NCBI GenBank assembly: GCA_964632945.1
Contig: CAZWCX010000008.1
Coordinates: 1 to 64,000, forward strand
DNA length: 64,000 nucleotides
Direction of reading: 5' to 3'
Source: CAZWCX01 sp964632945
Lineage (GTDB): Bacteria; Planctomycetota; MHYJ01; WSZJ01; CAZWCX01
The position numbers were made by a program, and so were the translations under genes. Of the stretch, positions 34,714 to 43,416 are shown in pieces. Position 1 is the first letter of the stretch, and each line of letters starts with the position of its first letter. The notes below the pieces were generated by a model. That model ran no database searches and was not told the origin of the DNA. It saw only the letters and a list, made by a program, of their open reading frames with translations.

Positions 34714-35784
34714 TCAGCGGTTGCGGCGACCGGCGAAAATCCGGACCAACCCGCGGGCGACGGCTTCGGCATCCGCCTCGGTGTCGTTGGCCAGGACGAT
34801 GACCGTGAGGCCGTCGGGGGCGAGATAGCGGATCAGGTGCGTGGACGTCCCCGGCCAGGAACCGCCGTGCTCGACGTACGCCCCATGGCGATCCTTGCCG
34901 GTCCCCCAGCCGAAGGCGTACTCGACGGGTTCCCCGGAGTCGAGGCGGCCGCTCGCGCAGAGGCGCGCGAGGGTCGCGGGCGTGACGATCTTTCCCGCCC
35001 GGAGGGCCTGGTCGTACCGCGCCAGATCGCGCACGGAGGAGAAGACGTTGCCGTCTCCGACCACCCAGTTCGGCTCCGAGTCGGTGACCGGGGTTCCCTC
35101 CTCGTTCCGATAGCCCCGCGCCGCGCGCTGGACGATGCGGGTCGGATCGTCGAGCGCGAGGGTGTCCGTCATTCCGCACGGGCGGAAGACGTGCTCCTGG
35201 AGAAAGTCATCGAACCCGCGGCCCGAGACGCGAGCGACCAGCGTGGCGAGCAGATTGTAGGCCGTGTTCGAGTACTCGTACGCGACTCCCGGCGGTCCGA
35301 TCGGCTTCCGGCGGGAGACCTGCGCGAGCACGGTCTCGTTGGTGATGCCGGTCCAGTCTTCGATTTCCGCATCGTAGTCCGGGTCGAGCCCGCAGGTCAT
35401 GTACACGAGGTCGGCGACGCGGATCGGGCGACCGGGGTCCCCCTTCGGCAGTTCCGGTAGGTGTTTGCGCGCGTCGTCTTCGAGGGAGAGGGCGCCGCGC
35501 TCGACCAGGAGGGCGACGGCGAGGCCGGTGAACTGTTTGGAGCACGAGGCGAGGTCGAAGACGGTGTCGGGTCCGATCGGGGTTCCGGCGTCGAGGTCGG
35601 CGAGGCCGATGGCGCGTTCGCACACCGGTTCGCCGCCGCGCAACACCGCCACGGCGGCGCCGGGACCGTCCCCGGAGAAGTGCTTGCGCAGCAGGGCGTC
35701 GACGGCCTCGGAGTCCTTCGGATCCGCGCCGATCCCGCCGGCCACGCAGGCGAGCAGCGCCGCCGTGAAGGGAAGGATGCGCAT
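34714..35784 (-). CDS. Serine beta-lactamase-like hydrolase (PBP4*/class C fold)
   Basis: A 356-residue exported protein. After a signal peptide (MRILPFTAALLACVAGGIGA) it shows the three active-site elements of the beta-lactamase/esterase/DD-peptidase fold: S-x-x-K in ASCSKQF, Y-x-N in YEYSNTAYN, and HGG in VEHGGSWPGT in place of KTG. It also has the G-x-P-G-V-x-Y-x-YSN-x-x-Y spacing of the Beta-lactamase (PF00144) family. Likely a periplasmic esterase or peptidase; resistance to beta-lactams should not be assumed. The ATG at 35784 was chosen because the signal peptide starts there. It lies 13 nt after the PRPP-synthetase-like gene. Confidence 0.85.
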   Translation of the reverse strand: MRILPFTAALLACVAGGIGADPKDSEAVDALLRKHFSGDGPGAAVAVLRGGEPVCERAIGLADLDAGTPIGPDTVFDLASCSKQFTGLAVALLVERGALSLEDDARKHLPELPKGDPGRPIRVADLVYMTCGLDPDYDAEIEDWTGITNETVLAQVSRRKPIGPPGVAYEYSNTAYNLLATLVARVSGRGFDDFLQEHVFRPCGMTDTLALDDPTRIVQRAARGYRNEEGTPVTDSEPNWVVGDGNVFSSVRDLARYDQALRAGKIVTPATLARLCASGRLDSGEPVEYAFGWGTGKDRHGAYVEHGGSWPGTSTHLIRYLAPDGLTVIVLANDTEADAEAVARGLVRIFAGRRNR

Positions 35785-35797
35785 GGGGGGCACCTGA

Positions 35798-36865
35798 TCA
35801 GAGCCGGATATTCCAGGCGTTGCGATGGATCGCCTCCGCCAGCACGGGTGCGCAGGAGACGACGCGCAGCGTGGCGAGGCGGAGTCGGGACGGATCGATG
35901 GTATCGGTGATGTAGACCGCATCGAGAGGGGCGGCGGCGAGGGTGGATTCCGCCTTGCCGGCGAAGACGCCGTGGGTGGCCGCGGCGAGGACCGGGGAAG
36001 CCCCGGCCGCGGCGAGGATGCGGGCCGCCGCCGCGACCGTGCCGCCGGTGCCGATCTCGTCCTCGAGGAGGAGTGCGGGCCGCCCGCGGATCGGGTCGCC
36101 GGAGAGTCCGGCGAGGTCGACCTGCGTCGGGCTGGCGCGCTTCTTCGTCAATTCGGCGGCGCCGAGCGCGGGCCAGCGGCGGCGAATCGTCTCCATCCGC
36201 TTGGCGGCGCCGGCGTCCGCCGCCACCAGGACCAGTTCCGCCGCCCGCGGGCCGAGGTCGGCGAGCGCCTGCTCGACGAGTTGCGGCGCGGCGGACACCT
36301 GGCGCACGAGCCCCGGCGCGCCGGCCATGGCGATCTGCGGCGCGTGCAGGTCGACCGCCAGGATCAGGTCGCCGCGTCCGAGACTCCCCGCGGCGCGCAT
36401 CAGCTCGACGATCAGGTTGGGCAGCGCGAAGCCGCGATGCTCGTCTTTGTCCGAGCGGGCGTAGAAAAAGTAGGGGCAAACCACGGTGATCCGGCGCGGT
36501 CGGCAGCCCTGCACGTGGCCGAGCAGTATGAGGAGTTCTTCCAGCGTCCGCTCGGTTCCCGCGCTCTGGAAGACGTAGGCGTCGGTGCCGGCGAGGTCCT
36601 CCTCGCGGAGGGAGACGCGGACGTTTCCGTCGGGATAGCGGCCGATGGCGTCCGCGCCGACGATCCGCGCTCCCTCGGCGTGACGGGTGTGGGCGGCGCG
36701 CCATTCGGGGCGCAATTCGGGAGCGTCGAGGGCGAGTAGCCGCAGTTTCTCATCGCCGAGGGCGGCCCGCACGGCGCGGACGAGACTCCGGGCGGAGGAT
36801 CCCGGGACGAGCCGGATCGCGCCGTTCAGGTTGAGGGGGACTCCGCGGGGAGGCGAAGGATCCAT
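35798..36865 (-). CDS. prs: Ribose-phosphate pyrophosphokinase family protein
   Basis: A 355-residue protein of the PRPP synthetase family (ribose 5-phosphate + ATP to PRPP + AMP). Motifs seen: RYPDGNVRV, YVFQSAGTERTLEELLILL, CPYFFYARSDKDEHRG, AVDLHAPQIAMAG, LVAADAGAAKRM, TKKR and the PRPP loop LEDEIGTGGT. It is longer than the usual 310-320 residues and has departures such as AADAG for the SPDxGG segment, so it may be a paralogue. The ATG at 36865 has GGAG 9 nt upstream; a GTG at 36886 was rejected. It probably shares a transcript with the hydrolase gene. Confidence 0.8.
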   Translation of the reverse strand: MDPSPPRGVPLNLNGAIRLVPGSSARSLVRAVRAALGDEKLRLLALDAPELRPEWRAAHTRHAEGARIVGADAIGRYPDGNVRVSLREEDLAGTDAYVFQSAGTERTLEELLILLGHVQGCRPRRITVVCPYFFYARSDKDEHRGFALPNLIVELMRAAGSLGRGDLILAVDLHAPQIAMAGAPGLVRQVSAAPQLVEQALADLGPRAAELVLVAADAGAAKRMETIRRRWPALGAAELTKKRASPTQVDLAGLSGDPIRGRPALLLEDEIGTGGTVAAAARILAAAGASPVLAAATHGVFAGKAESTLAAAPLDAVYITDTIDPSRLRLATLRVVSCAPVLAEAIHRNAWNIRL

Positions 36866-36964
36866 GGGGCGGGCTCCGATCGACACTCCCGGGCAGGGTA
36901 CCCGCTGCGCGGCGGCGGGTCAATCCGGCGGTCGGGCGGCGCGGTTCCGAAAATGGGGCGGCGC

Positions 36965-39900
36965 TCACCGGCCCCGCTGGGCGGCGATGCGAAACCCGAC
37001 CACGTAGTTCACCAGGGTCGGGTGCAATCCCACTCGCCCGGCGGGGCTGCACCCGCGCCCCTGGTCGCTGAATCCGCCCCCCTTGACGATTCGCCACTCC
37101 CCCTGGGATCCCGCCGGCGTCGCGGTCCATTCCCGCGCGCCCCCGGCGAGGTCGCGAACTCCGTACGGACTCTCGTCGACCGGGAAGAGCCCCCAGGGTT
37201 CGGGTTGGAGTTCGGTCTGTTCCTCCCGTCGCGAGTCGACCATGCGGCAGAAACTCGCGTCGAACGAATCGCCCCACGGATACAGCCGGCCGTCCGCTCC
37301 GCGGGCCGCCTTTTCCCATTCGTCCTCGGTGGGGAGGAAGAAGGCCCAGCCGGTTTCGTCGCCGTACCGCCAGGTCAGCCATTTCGCGTAGTCGGTCGCG
37401 TCGTTCCACGACACCAGGAAGACCGGGAAGTCCTCGCGAAAGTTGTCCACGTTGTACTGGAGGAGCCCGTTTCGGACGATGCGCACATACGTATTGCCCC
37501 CGAGGACCACCTGCGGCGACGGCCGGGGGGCGCGGATGTACGCGGTGCCCAGGGGATGCCAGTCCCGGTCGTTCAGGTATTCCAGGTACATGCCGAGCGT
37601 GACCGGTTCGCGCGCGACGAAGACGCCGTCGACTCCGGACTCGGGAACCCGCACGCGGCCGTGGGCGGGCCGGGGGACGTTGAGGCGGAGCTCGCCTTCC
37701 GTGCTGGCGGCGAAGGGTCCGGCGGGGAGGAAGGCCCAGCTCCCAGGACCCGCGTCGCCGCAGGCAGGGGGGACGTCCTCGTCGGCGGGGAGGGCGCATT
37801 CGTCCTCCCATCCCGACTCCACGGAAACGACGAAGGGATAGCGCGCCGGAGTGAGTTTCTGTCCCGCGGGAATGTCGAGCAGGTAGCTGCCGCGGGGCAA
37901 CGTGGCGCGGAAGACTGCGGCGGGGCGGCCGGTTTCCCGGTCGGGCCCGACGTCGAGAATGACGCGGCAGCGTTCGTCGGTCGGGAGCGGCAGGGCGGGG
38001 GTCGAGCGGGTCTGCGCGATTTCGGCGGCGCCGCGCTGCGCGAGCGGGAGGGGGGCGCAATCGCCGGCGACGGGGGAAGCGAGGCGCTCGCCGGTGCGCG
38101 GGTCGCAGGGCGAGGGGGCAAGGACCGGGGGGACATCGAGCGGTTCGTACCGGTAGACCCGGACCTCCAACGCGCGTTCGTATCCCGCCGGCAGGAGGAA
38201 GCGGATGCTCACGTCGCGGGTGCCCTGGAGGAGCGCGGCGTGGGCGCCGCCGCCGAAGGCGAGGACGAAGCCGCGGTACGCGGATTCGGCCGCCCGGTCC
38301 CGGCGTTCCTCCGCCTCCCGCAGGCGGTCCAGATACAGGTCGGCCAGCCGGCGGCGGGCGGTCGGGTGGTCCGACCAGTGGGCGAGGGCCTCGGTGAAGG
38401 CCGCGACGGCGGCGGCGAATCCCTCCTCGACCCGCTGGGATTCGTCACGGGAGGCCGCCGCCAGGGACCAGGTGCGTTCCCGGAGTTCGCGATCGTTGGA
38501 AGAATCGAGCGCGCGATCGGCCGCCTGATGTTCCGCGCGCGCGCGGGCCGCGCGCTCGCGGGCGTCCCGATATCGCGTGAAGGCCTCCTCTCCCCGCCGA
38601 ACCTGGGCCTCGGCGCGCGCGCGCGCCACGAGGTCGAGGACCGCCGGATCGGTGGGGGCGAGCGCGGCGGCGCGCTGGGCATGGTGCAAGGCGCGGTCCA
38701 CTTCGCCGCGCTCCAGCGCACTCCGGGCGTTCGCGCGGGCCTCGGCGATTTCTGCGCGGACACGCCAGCGACCGATCGCGAACACCCCGGTGACGCCGGC
38801 CACGACGAGCACGAGGGCCGCCAGGGAAAGCGCGGCCGCCGGATTCCGACGCGCCTTGCGCCACAGCCGATCCAGCGACCCGGTGGGGCGCGCGGCGATC
38901 GGCTCTCCCGCCAGGTATCGGCGGAGGTCCTCTCCCAGCGCGGGGGCGGAGGCATAGCGCAGCCGCGGGTCCTTCTGCAGGCAGGTCAAGCAGATCGTCT
39001 CCAGGTCGGGGTCCAGATCGGGCACCCGTTGTCGCGGCGGGGTCGGGTCCTGGTCGCGGATCCGCGCCAGCAGGTCCGACAGGGTCGGGGCGTTGTGGAA
39101 CGGGTCGACTCCGGTCAGCATCTCGTACAGCGTGGCGCCCAGCGAATAGACGTCCGAACGGGCATCCACGGCCTCGCCGCGCACCTGCTCCGGGCTCATG
39201 TAGGCGGGCGTGCCCACGAGCTCCCCCGTGCGCGTGAGCGTGCGCAGCGAGGATCCCCGGGCCTGCGCCGCGGGCATCGACACTTCATGCTCGACCAGCT
39301 TGGCGAGGCCGAAGTCGGCGAGCCGCGCGCGCAGGCCGCCGGGCGCGCGTTCGATCAGGACGTTGCGCGGCTTGACGTCGCGGTGCAGGACGCCGCGCGC
39401 ATGGGCGTGATCGAGGGCCTCGGCCACCTGGAAAGCGATCTCCGCGCTTTCGCGCGGGGACAGCGCGGCCCGGGCGATCTCCTCGGCCAGGTCATGGCCC
39501 TCGACCCGTTCCATCGTGTAGTACGGCTTGCCGTCGATCTCGCCGACGTCATGTACGTGAACGATGGCCGGGTGACGGAGCGCCGCCGCCGCGCGCGCCT
39601 CCTGGTGAAAGCGCCGCACCTCGTCCGCGTCCATCCCCTTGTGCAGGAAGAGGACTTTGAGGGCGACCTCGCGGTCCAGGCGCCGGTCGCGCGCAAGGTA
39701 AACGGCTCCCATGCCGCCGCGCCCCAGTTCGCCGGTGATCTCATACCGTTCTCCGACCACCGGCGGCACCGACCCGTCGTGGGGCAACCCGCGATTCCCC
39801 GCGACGGTGAGGGCGTGGCCGGCCGAGGGAGCGCCGTCGGCGCGGAGCCGTCGCGCGGTCTCCCCGCCGGGTCCGGGTGAGACCGGTCCGAGCCTGCGGG

Positions 39901-39967
39901 TCAGGTCGGACGGCGAGGAATCGGGCGGGCGGGAAGGGGAGGGATCCGGAGTCTGGAGGTCCGACAC
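36965..39967 (-). CDS. Ser/Thr kinase fused to an FGE-like (sulfatase-modifying factor) domain
   Basis: A 1000-residue protein starting with GTG at 39967 (AAGGAG upstream). A Hanks-type kinase domain lies at about 72-345 with LGRGGMGAVY, catalytic Lys in VALKVL, HRDVKPRNVL, DFGLAK and GTPAYMSPEQ intact. A transmembrane helix is near residue 370 (LSLAALVLVVAGVTGVFAIG). A coiled, Ala/Arg-rich linker and a beta-rich region follow. The last 220 residues fit the FGE-sulfatase fold (VSWNDATDYAKWL, LPTEDEWEKAARG, GAREWT, VKGGGF, VGFRIA). Only one Cys is near the usual catalytic pair, so the domain is probably a ligand-binding version. Confidence 0.88.
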   Translation of the reverse strand: MSDLQTPDPSPSRPPDSSPSDLTRRLGPVSPGPGGETARRLRADGAPSAGHALTVAGNRGLPHDGSVPPVVGERYEITGELGRGGMGAVYLARDRRLDREVALKVLFLHKGMDADEVRRFHQEARAAAALRHPAIVHVHDVGEIDGKPYYTMERVEGHDLAEEIARAALSPRESAEIAFQVAEALDHAHARGVLHRDVKPRNVLIERAPGGLRARLADFGLAKLVEHEVSMPAAQARGSSLRTLTRTGELVGTPAYMSPEQVRGEAVDARSDVYSLGATLYEMLTGVDPFHNAPTLSDLLARIRDQDPTPPRQRVPDLDPDLETICLTCLQKDPRLRYASAPALGEDLRRYLAGEPIAARPTGSLDRLWRKARRNPAAALSLAALVLVVAGVTGVFAIGRWRVRAEIAEARANARSALERGEVDRALHHAQRAAALAPTDPAVLDLVARARAEAQVRRGEEAFTRYRDARERAARARAEHQAADRALDSSNDRELRERTWSLAAASRDESQRVEEGFAAAVAAFTEALAHWSDHPTARRRLADLYLDRLREAEERRDRAAESAYRGFVLAFGGGAHAALLQGTRDVSIRFLLPAGYERALEVRVYRYEPLDVPPVLAPSPCDPRTGERLASPVAGDCAPLPLAQRGAAEIAQTRSTPALPLPTDERCRVILDVGPDRETGRPAAVFRATLPRGSYLLDIPAGQKLTPARYPFVVSVESGWEDECALPADEDVPPACGDAGPGSWAFLPAGPFAASTEGELRLNVPRPAHGRVRVPESGVDGVFVAREPVTLGMYLEYLNDRDWHPLGTAYIRAPRPSPQVVLGGNTYVRIVRNGLLQYNVDNFREDFPVFLVSWNDATDYAKWLTWRYGDETGWAFFLPTEDEWEKAARGADGRLYPWGDSFDASFCRMVDSRREEQTELQPEPWGLFPVDESPYGVRDLAGGAREWTATPAGSQGEWRIVKGGGFSDQGRGCSPAGRVGLHPTLVNYVVGFRIAAQRGR

Positions 39968-40009
39968 GGTCTTGCTCCTTGGACACCCGGATTGCCTTCC
40001 CGGCGGGCG

Positions 40010-40783
40010 TCACCGATGCCGGGCGACGACCTCCAGGAGCGTGGCGGGATCCATCCGATCCTGCACGCGCGGGGATACGTACTTCCAGAGCAACCGGCCG
40101 TCGGCCCCGATGAGGAGGTTGGCCGGGAGCGCGATGTCGCTTCCGCCGGGTCCCGCACCGGAATGGAGCAGCCCGAAGGCGCGAGTCACCTCCCGCGAGG
40201 GGTCGGCCAGCACGGGGAAGGGCAGTCGCTCCTGGTCGACCATTGCGCGCAGCGCCTCGGGCGGGTCGACGGAAATGGCGAGCAACCGCCCGCCCTCCCG
40301 GGTCAGGGCTTCGTGGACGGCTCCGAGCCCGCGGAGCTCCGACCGGCAAAGCGGTCACCAGACGCCGCGGAAGAAGACCAGGAGCGTCGGTCCTTTCGCG
40401 CCCGCCACCCGCAGAGGGACGGGACGTCCCTGGGGATCCGGCAGCGAGACGTCCGGAGCGGCTTCGAGTTTTTCCAGGGCTCCTTCCGTCGGCAGCCGGA
40501 GCGCGACGAAGAAGACGAGCGTGAACAGGACCGTGACGAGGACGGCGGATCCCCCGAGCAGGCGCACCCAGAGGCGGCGGTCCCGGCCGCACGCCCGGAG
40601 GCCGAGAATCGCTCCGGCCGCCATCGGAACGAGGGCGGACAGGCCCGTCGAGCGGAGCCAGACCTGGTCGAGCAGGGCCATGTAGGCGACCGGTCCGGCC
40701 AGCGTGAGGGCCAGGGCGCATGCCGCCAGGACGGCGGCTCGCGTCGGTCCGGCTGCGGCCGGGGCGGTGGAAGTCTCGTTCAT
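40010..40783 (-). CDS. Candidate selenoprotein: membrane-anchored peroxiredoxin-like protein (Sec-x-x-Cys)
   Basis: Read through one TGA at 40357-40355, this is a 257-residue protein with Sec at position 143. Three N-terminal membrane helices precede an AhpC/TSA-like domain: LLVFFRGVW-Sec-PLCRSELRGL, then LAISVDPPEAL, FPVLADPSREVTRAFGL and LIGADGRLLW. The TGA falls exactly where relatives have the first Cys of W-C-P-x-C. The halves are in the same frame. A short GC-rich hairpin (40322-40342) sits 13-33 nt after the TGA. Neither half makes sense as a separate gene. A Cys-to-stop mutation is the less likely alternative. Confidence 0.75.
40322..40342 (-). promoter_or_regulatory. SECIS-like hairpin after the in-frame TGA (second candidate)
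   Basis: The minus strand TCGGAGC and GCTCGGA pair with one G-G mismatch around a 7-nt loop TCCGCGG. The distance from the TGA (13 nt to the base) is right, but the stem is short, so support is moderate. Confidence 0.35.
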
Positions 40784-40851
40784 GGAATCCAGTGTATCGC
40801 GACGGGTCCCGGGTTGCCAGTTTCGGCTCCGGCCGTTTCGGGCGCCGGGAC

Positions 40852-41748
40852 CTACTCCGCCCACAGCCACGCCGCGCCGCGGACGCCGCTCGAATCGCCG
40901 TGTTGCGCGGCCACGAGGCGCGTCGCGACCTGGTCGGAAAAGACGAAGTCCCGCCACCGTCGCGGCACGGCTTCGAGCCAGCGACCGACCCGGGACAGGC
41001 CTCCGCCGAGGACGATCACGTCCGGGTCGAGCAGGTTGATCACGGTTGCCAGGGCGCGCGCGAGCCGGTGTTCGTATCGCGCCAGCGCGGCATCGGCGTC
41101 CGGGTTTCCGGCCGCCGCCCGGGCCACGACGTCCGCCGCATCGAGGACGGTCCCCCCGGCGGATGCGTGGTCGCGAGCCAATCCTGGGCCGGAGAGAAAC
41201 GTCTCGATGCAGCCGGCCCGTCCGCAATAGCACGGCGGTCCGGGACGCTCCGAGTCGTCGGGCCACGGGAGTGGGTTGTGTCCCCATTCACCGGCGATGG
41301 CGTTGGGTCCGACCCACGGGCGGCCGCCCACGATCAGTCCGCCGCCCACCCCGGTTCCCAGGATCACTCCGAAGACCGTCTCCGCTCCCGTGCCCGCCCC
41401 GTCCACGGCCTCGGAAAGGGCAAAACAGTTGGCATCGTTGGCGAGCCGGACCGGACGGGCCAGCGCGACCTCGAGATCGTGGTGCAGCGGCATGCCGTTC
41501 AGACAGGTCGAGTTGCAGTTCTTCATCACTCCGGTGGCGGGGGAAACCGCGCCCGGAGTGGCCACGCCGACGGTTCCGCGCGCGCCCGCCTGCCGCTCCA
41601 CCGCGGCGACGAGATCGGCGATCGCCTGCACCGTGGCGGCGTAGTCGCCTGCGGGCGTGCGGATCCGAAGGCGCACCTGCTCCCGTCCCGCGGCGTCCAG
41701 GGCCAGCGCCTCGATCTTGGTTCCGCCCAGGTCGATCCCGATGCGCAT
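40852..41748 (-). CDS. ROK-family sugar kinase, fructokinase (Mak)-like
   Basis: A 298-residue sugar kinase. It has the ROK start IGIDLGGTKIEALALD, the phosphate loop GVILGTGVGGGLIV, catalytic ANDANCFALSE, GEWGHNPLPWP, and the ROK zinc motif CYCGRAGCIETFLSG. GEWGHNPLPWP with CYCG-x-x-GCIETF-x-SG is typical of Mak-type manno(fructo)kinases, so the likely reaction is fructose or mannose + ATP to the 6-phosphate. No transporter or other sugar gene adjoins it. The start at 41748 gives the family-typical N-terminus. Confidence 0.88.
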   Translation of the reverse strand: MRIGIDLGGTKIEALALDAAGREQVRLRIRTPAGDYAATVQAIADLVAAVERQAGARGTVGVATPGAVSPATGVMKNCNSTCLNGMPLHHDLEVALARPVRLANDANCFALSEAVDGAGTGAETVFGVILGTGVGGGLIVGGRPWVGPNAIAGEWGHNPLPWPDDSERPGPPCYCGRAGCIETFLSGPGLARDHASAGGTVLDAADVVARAAAGNPDADAALARYEHRLARALATVINLLDPDVIVLGGGLSRVGRWLEAVPRRWRDFVFSDQVATRLVAAQHGDSSGVRGAAWLWAE

Positions 41749-41918
41749 TCGGCCGCTCCTTGATTCGGACGATCCTCCACCGTAGCGGACCGGCGCCGGT
41801 CCGTCAATCGGCCGAAGGGCAAGGCCGCGCCCGGGTCCCTGAACGGTTTCCTGCCGGAGGGGTTCCGTGTATAGTGTGACGGATCTTGCCGATTCCGACC
41901 CCTTTTGAGGAGCGCCTC

Positions 41919-42755
41919 ATGCGCGGATGGATCGTTGCCGGAATCCTCTGTGTCTTCGTGACGACGGCCGCGGCCGGACCCTCCATGGAGTACATCCAGG
42001 AGTACGAGTCGGCGATCCTCGAATCCGCCGCCGTCGTGATCGCCGAGGTGGTGCGCGAGCCGGCCGACGTGCCGATCGAGCGGACGCAGTCCGGATTCCA
42101 GATCGTGCCCGCGTCCGTCGAATTGCGCGCGCTGGAAACGCTCGCGGGGGAAGGCCCGGCGGCGGGGTCGGCGCTCCACTTGACGATCGTGCCGCCGCCC
42201 TACGCGCCCGGTGTGGGCGGCCCCCCCACGGACGAGGATCGGGCCGCTCACCGGGCGACCTGGCTCAGCATCTTCCGGACCGGAACCCGGTGGATCTTCT
42301 CGCTCGAGCGGAGCGACACCCCGCAGGGTCCGGTCTGGCAGTATCGACGCGCCTATGACGCGGAGGGTCCGGGGAGGGCGGACCTGGACCGGCTCCTGAA
42401 ACGTCGCCAGGACACGGAGGCGATCATCGCCCTCCTGATCGAATTGCCGGAGATGAAGCCGTACTGGCACGCGGAGGAGGTCCCCGGTCGATCACCGTTG
42501 ATCCTGTTGTGCAACGCTTGCACGCCCCGCTCGCTCCGACTGACGAAGTTCGGCGTTCCCGTGCGGGTGCTCGATCACCAGCAGCGGACGGACGCGAAGG
42601 CGGAGGCCTATCTGGAGATCTCGGAATTGACGATCCACGGCGACACGGCGCAGGCGCGGATGCAGTACGCCGTGGAAGGCGTGGTCGTCGAGGCCGGGTT
42701 CGCCCGCAAGGACGGGACCTGGACGGTGACGCAAGCCAAGGCCGTGGAGCGCTAG
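41919..42755 (+). CDS. Secreted protein of unknown function
   Basis: A 278-residue protein with a signal peptide (MRGWIVAGILCVFVTTAAAG). The mature part looks beta-rich in its first half, with a P-x-x-x-P stretch around residue 100. It then turns helical and ends with an NTF2-like pattern (LEISELTIHGDTAQARMQYAVEG, then WTV). The ATG at 41919 follows GAGGAG. It ends 1 nt before the GTG of the next gene, so it is in an operon with the two spermidine-synthase-like genes. I do not recognise the family. Confidence 0.65.
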   Translation: MRGWIVAGILCVFVTTAAAGPSMEYIQEYESAILESAAVVIAEVVREPADVPIERTQSGFQIVPASVELRALETLAGEGPAAGSALHLTIVPPPYAPGVGGPPTDEDRAAHRATWLSIFRTGTRWIFSLERSDTPQGPVWQYRRAYDAEGPGRADLDRLLKRRQDTEAIIALLIELPEMKPYWHAEEVPGRSPLILLCNACTPRSLRLTKFGVPVRVLDHQQRTDAKAEAYLEISELTIHGDTAQARMQYAVEGVVVEAGFARKDGTWTVTQAKAVER

Positions 42756-42756
42756 C

Positions 42757-43416
42757 GTGGAGAATCCCGCGGAATCCGCCGCCGGGGCGCTGCCGGCGCC
42801 GGAAGCCCACGCGGCGCCGGCCGTCGTTCCACGCTGGCTGGTCTTTGCCTTTTTCCTCTCCGGATTCGGGGCGCTGATCTACCAGATCGCCTGGCAACGG
42901 AGCCTGTTCACCCTCTTCGGCATCCACGTCGAGTCGGTGTCCGTCGTGGTCACCGTCTTCATGCTCGGACTGGGCCTGGGGAGCCGGGTCGGGGGGCTGT
43001 TGTCCCGCCGGCCCGGAATCCGGCACCTGTCCGTGTTTGCGCGCATCGAATTTGGAATCGGCGCGTTCGGGATGGTGTCGCCCATCCTGTTCGATGCGGT
43101 CGGCGCGCGGACGGTGATGTTTCCGCCTGCGGCGACTGCCTTGGTCACGTTCCTCCTTCTGCTCCTCCCCACGCTCGGCATGGGCGCCACGCTGCCGCTG
43201 CTGGTCGCCCATGCGGTGCGGCAGACCGGAAACGTGGGGCAATCCGTGGGGCTGCTCTACTTCGTCAACACCCTCGGCTCGGCGGCGGCCGCGATCGCCA
43301 CCGCGACCGTGTTGCTGGCCCGCCTCGGCCTGCAGGGCTCGGTCGCGCTCGCGGCCTGCACGAACTTCGCGGTGGGTGCGCTCGTCCTCGCGCGCGCGCC
43401 CCGGGAGGCGGAATGA
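42757..43416 (+). CDS. Membrane half of a spermidine-synthase-like pair
   Basis: A 219-residue protein with about six hydrophobic helices, beginning FFLSGFGALIYQIAWQRSL. This is the hallmark of the membrane domain fused to spermidine-synthase-like methyltransferases (often annotated as MFS-like). Only the first membrane repeat is present here, and there is no catalytic domain. It starts with GTG at 42757, with GGAG 7 nt upstream. Its stop overlaps the start of the next gene (ATGA), so both products probably assemble in the inner membrane. Confidence 0.75.
   Translation: MENPAESAAGALPAPEAHAAPAVVPRWLVFAFFLSGFGALIYQIAWQRSLFTLFGIHVESVSVVVTVFMLGLGLGSRVGGLLSRRPGIRHLSVFARIEFGIGAFGMVSPILFDAVGARTVMFPPAATALVTFLLLLLPTLGMGATLPLLVAHAVRQTGNVGQSVGLLYFVNTLGSAAAAIATATVLLARLGLQGSVALAACTNFAVGALVLARAPREAE

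Noticed and set aside
34714..35784. Antibiotic-resistance beta-lactamase
   Set aside because: The motifs fit the broad PF00144 serine hydrolase family (S-x-x-K, Y-x-N, HGG). The K-T-G of true class C enzymes is absent and the context is not a resistance locus.
40010..40285. Short C-terminal peroxiredoxin-like frame as a separate gene
   Set aside because: It lacks the active site and any start signal; it is the continuation of the upstream frame past the TGA.
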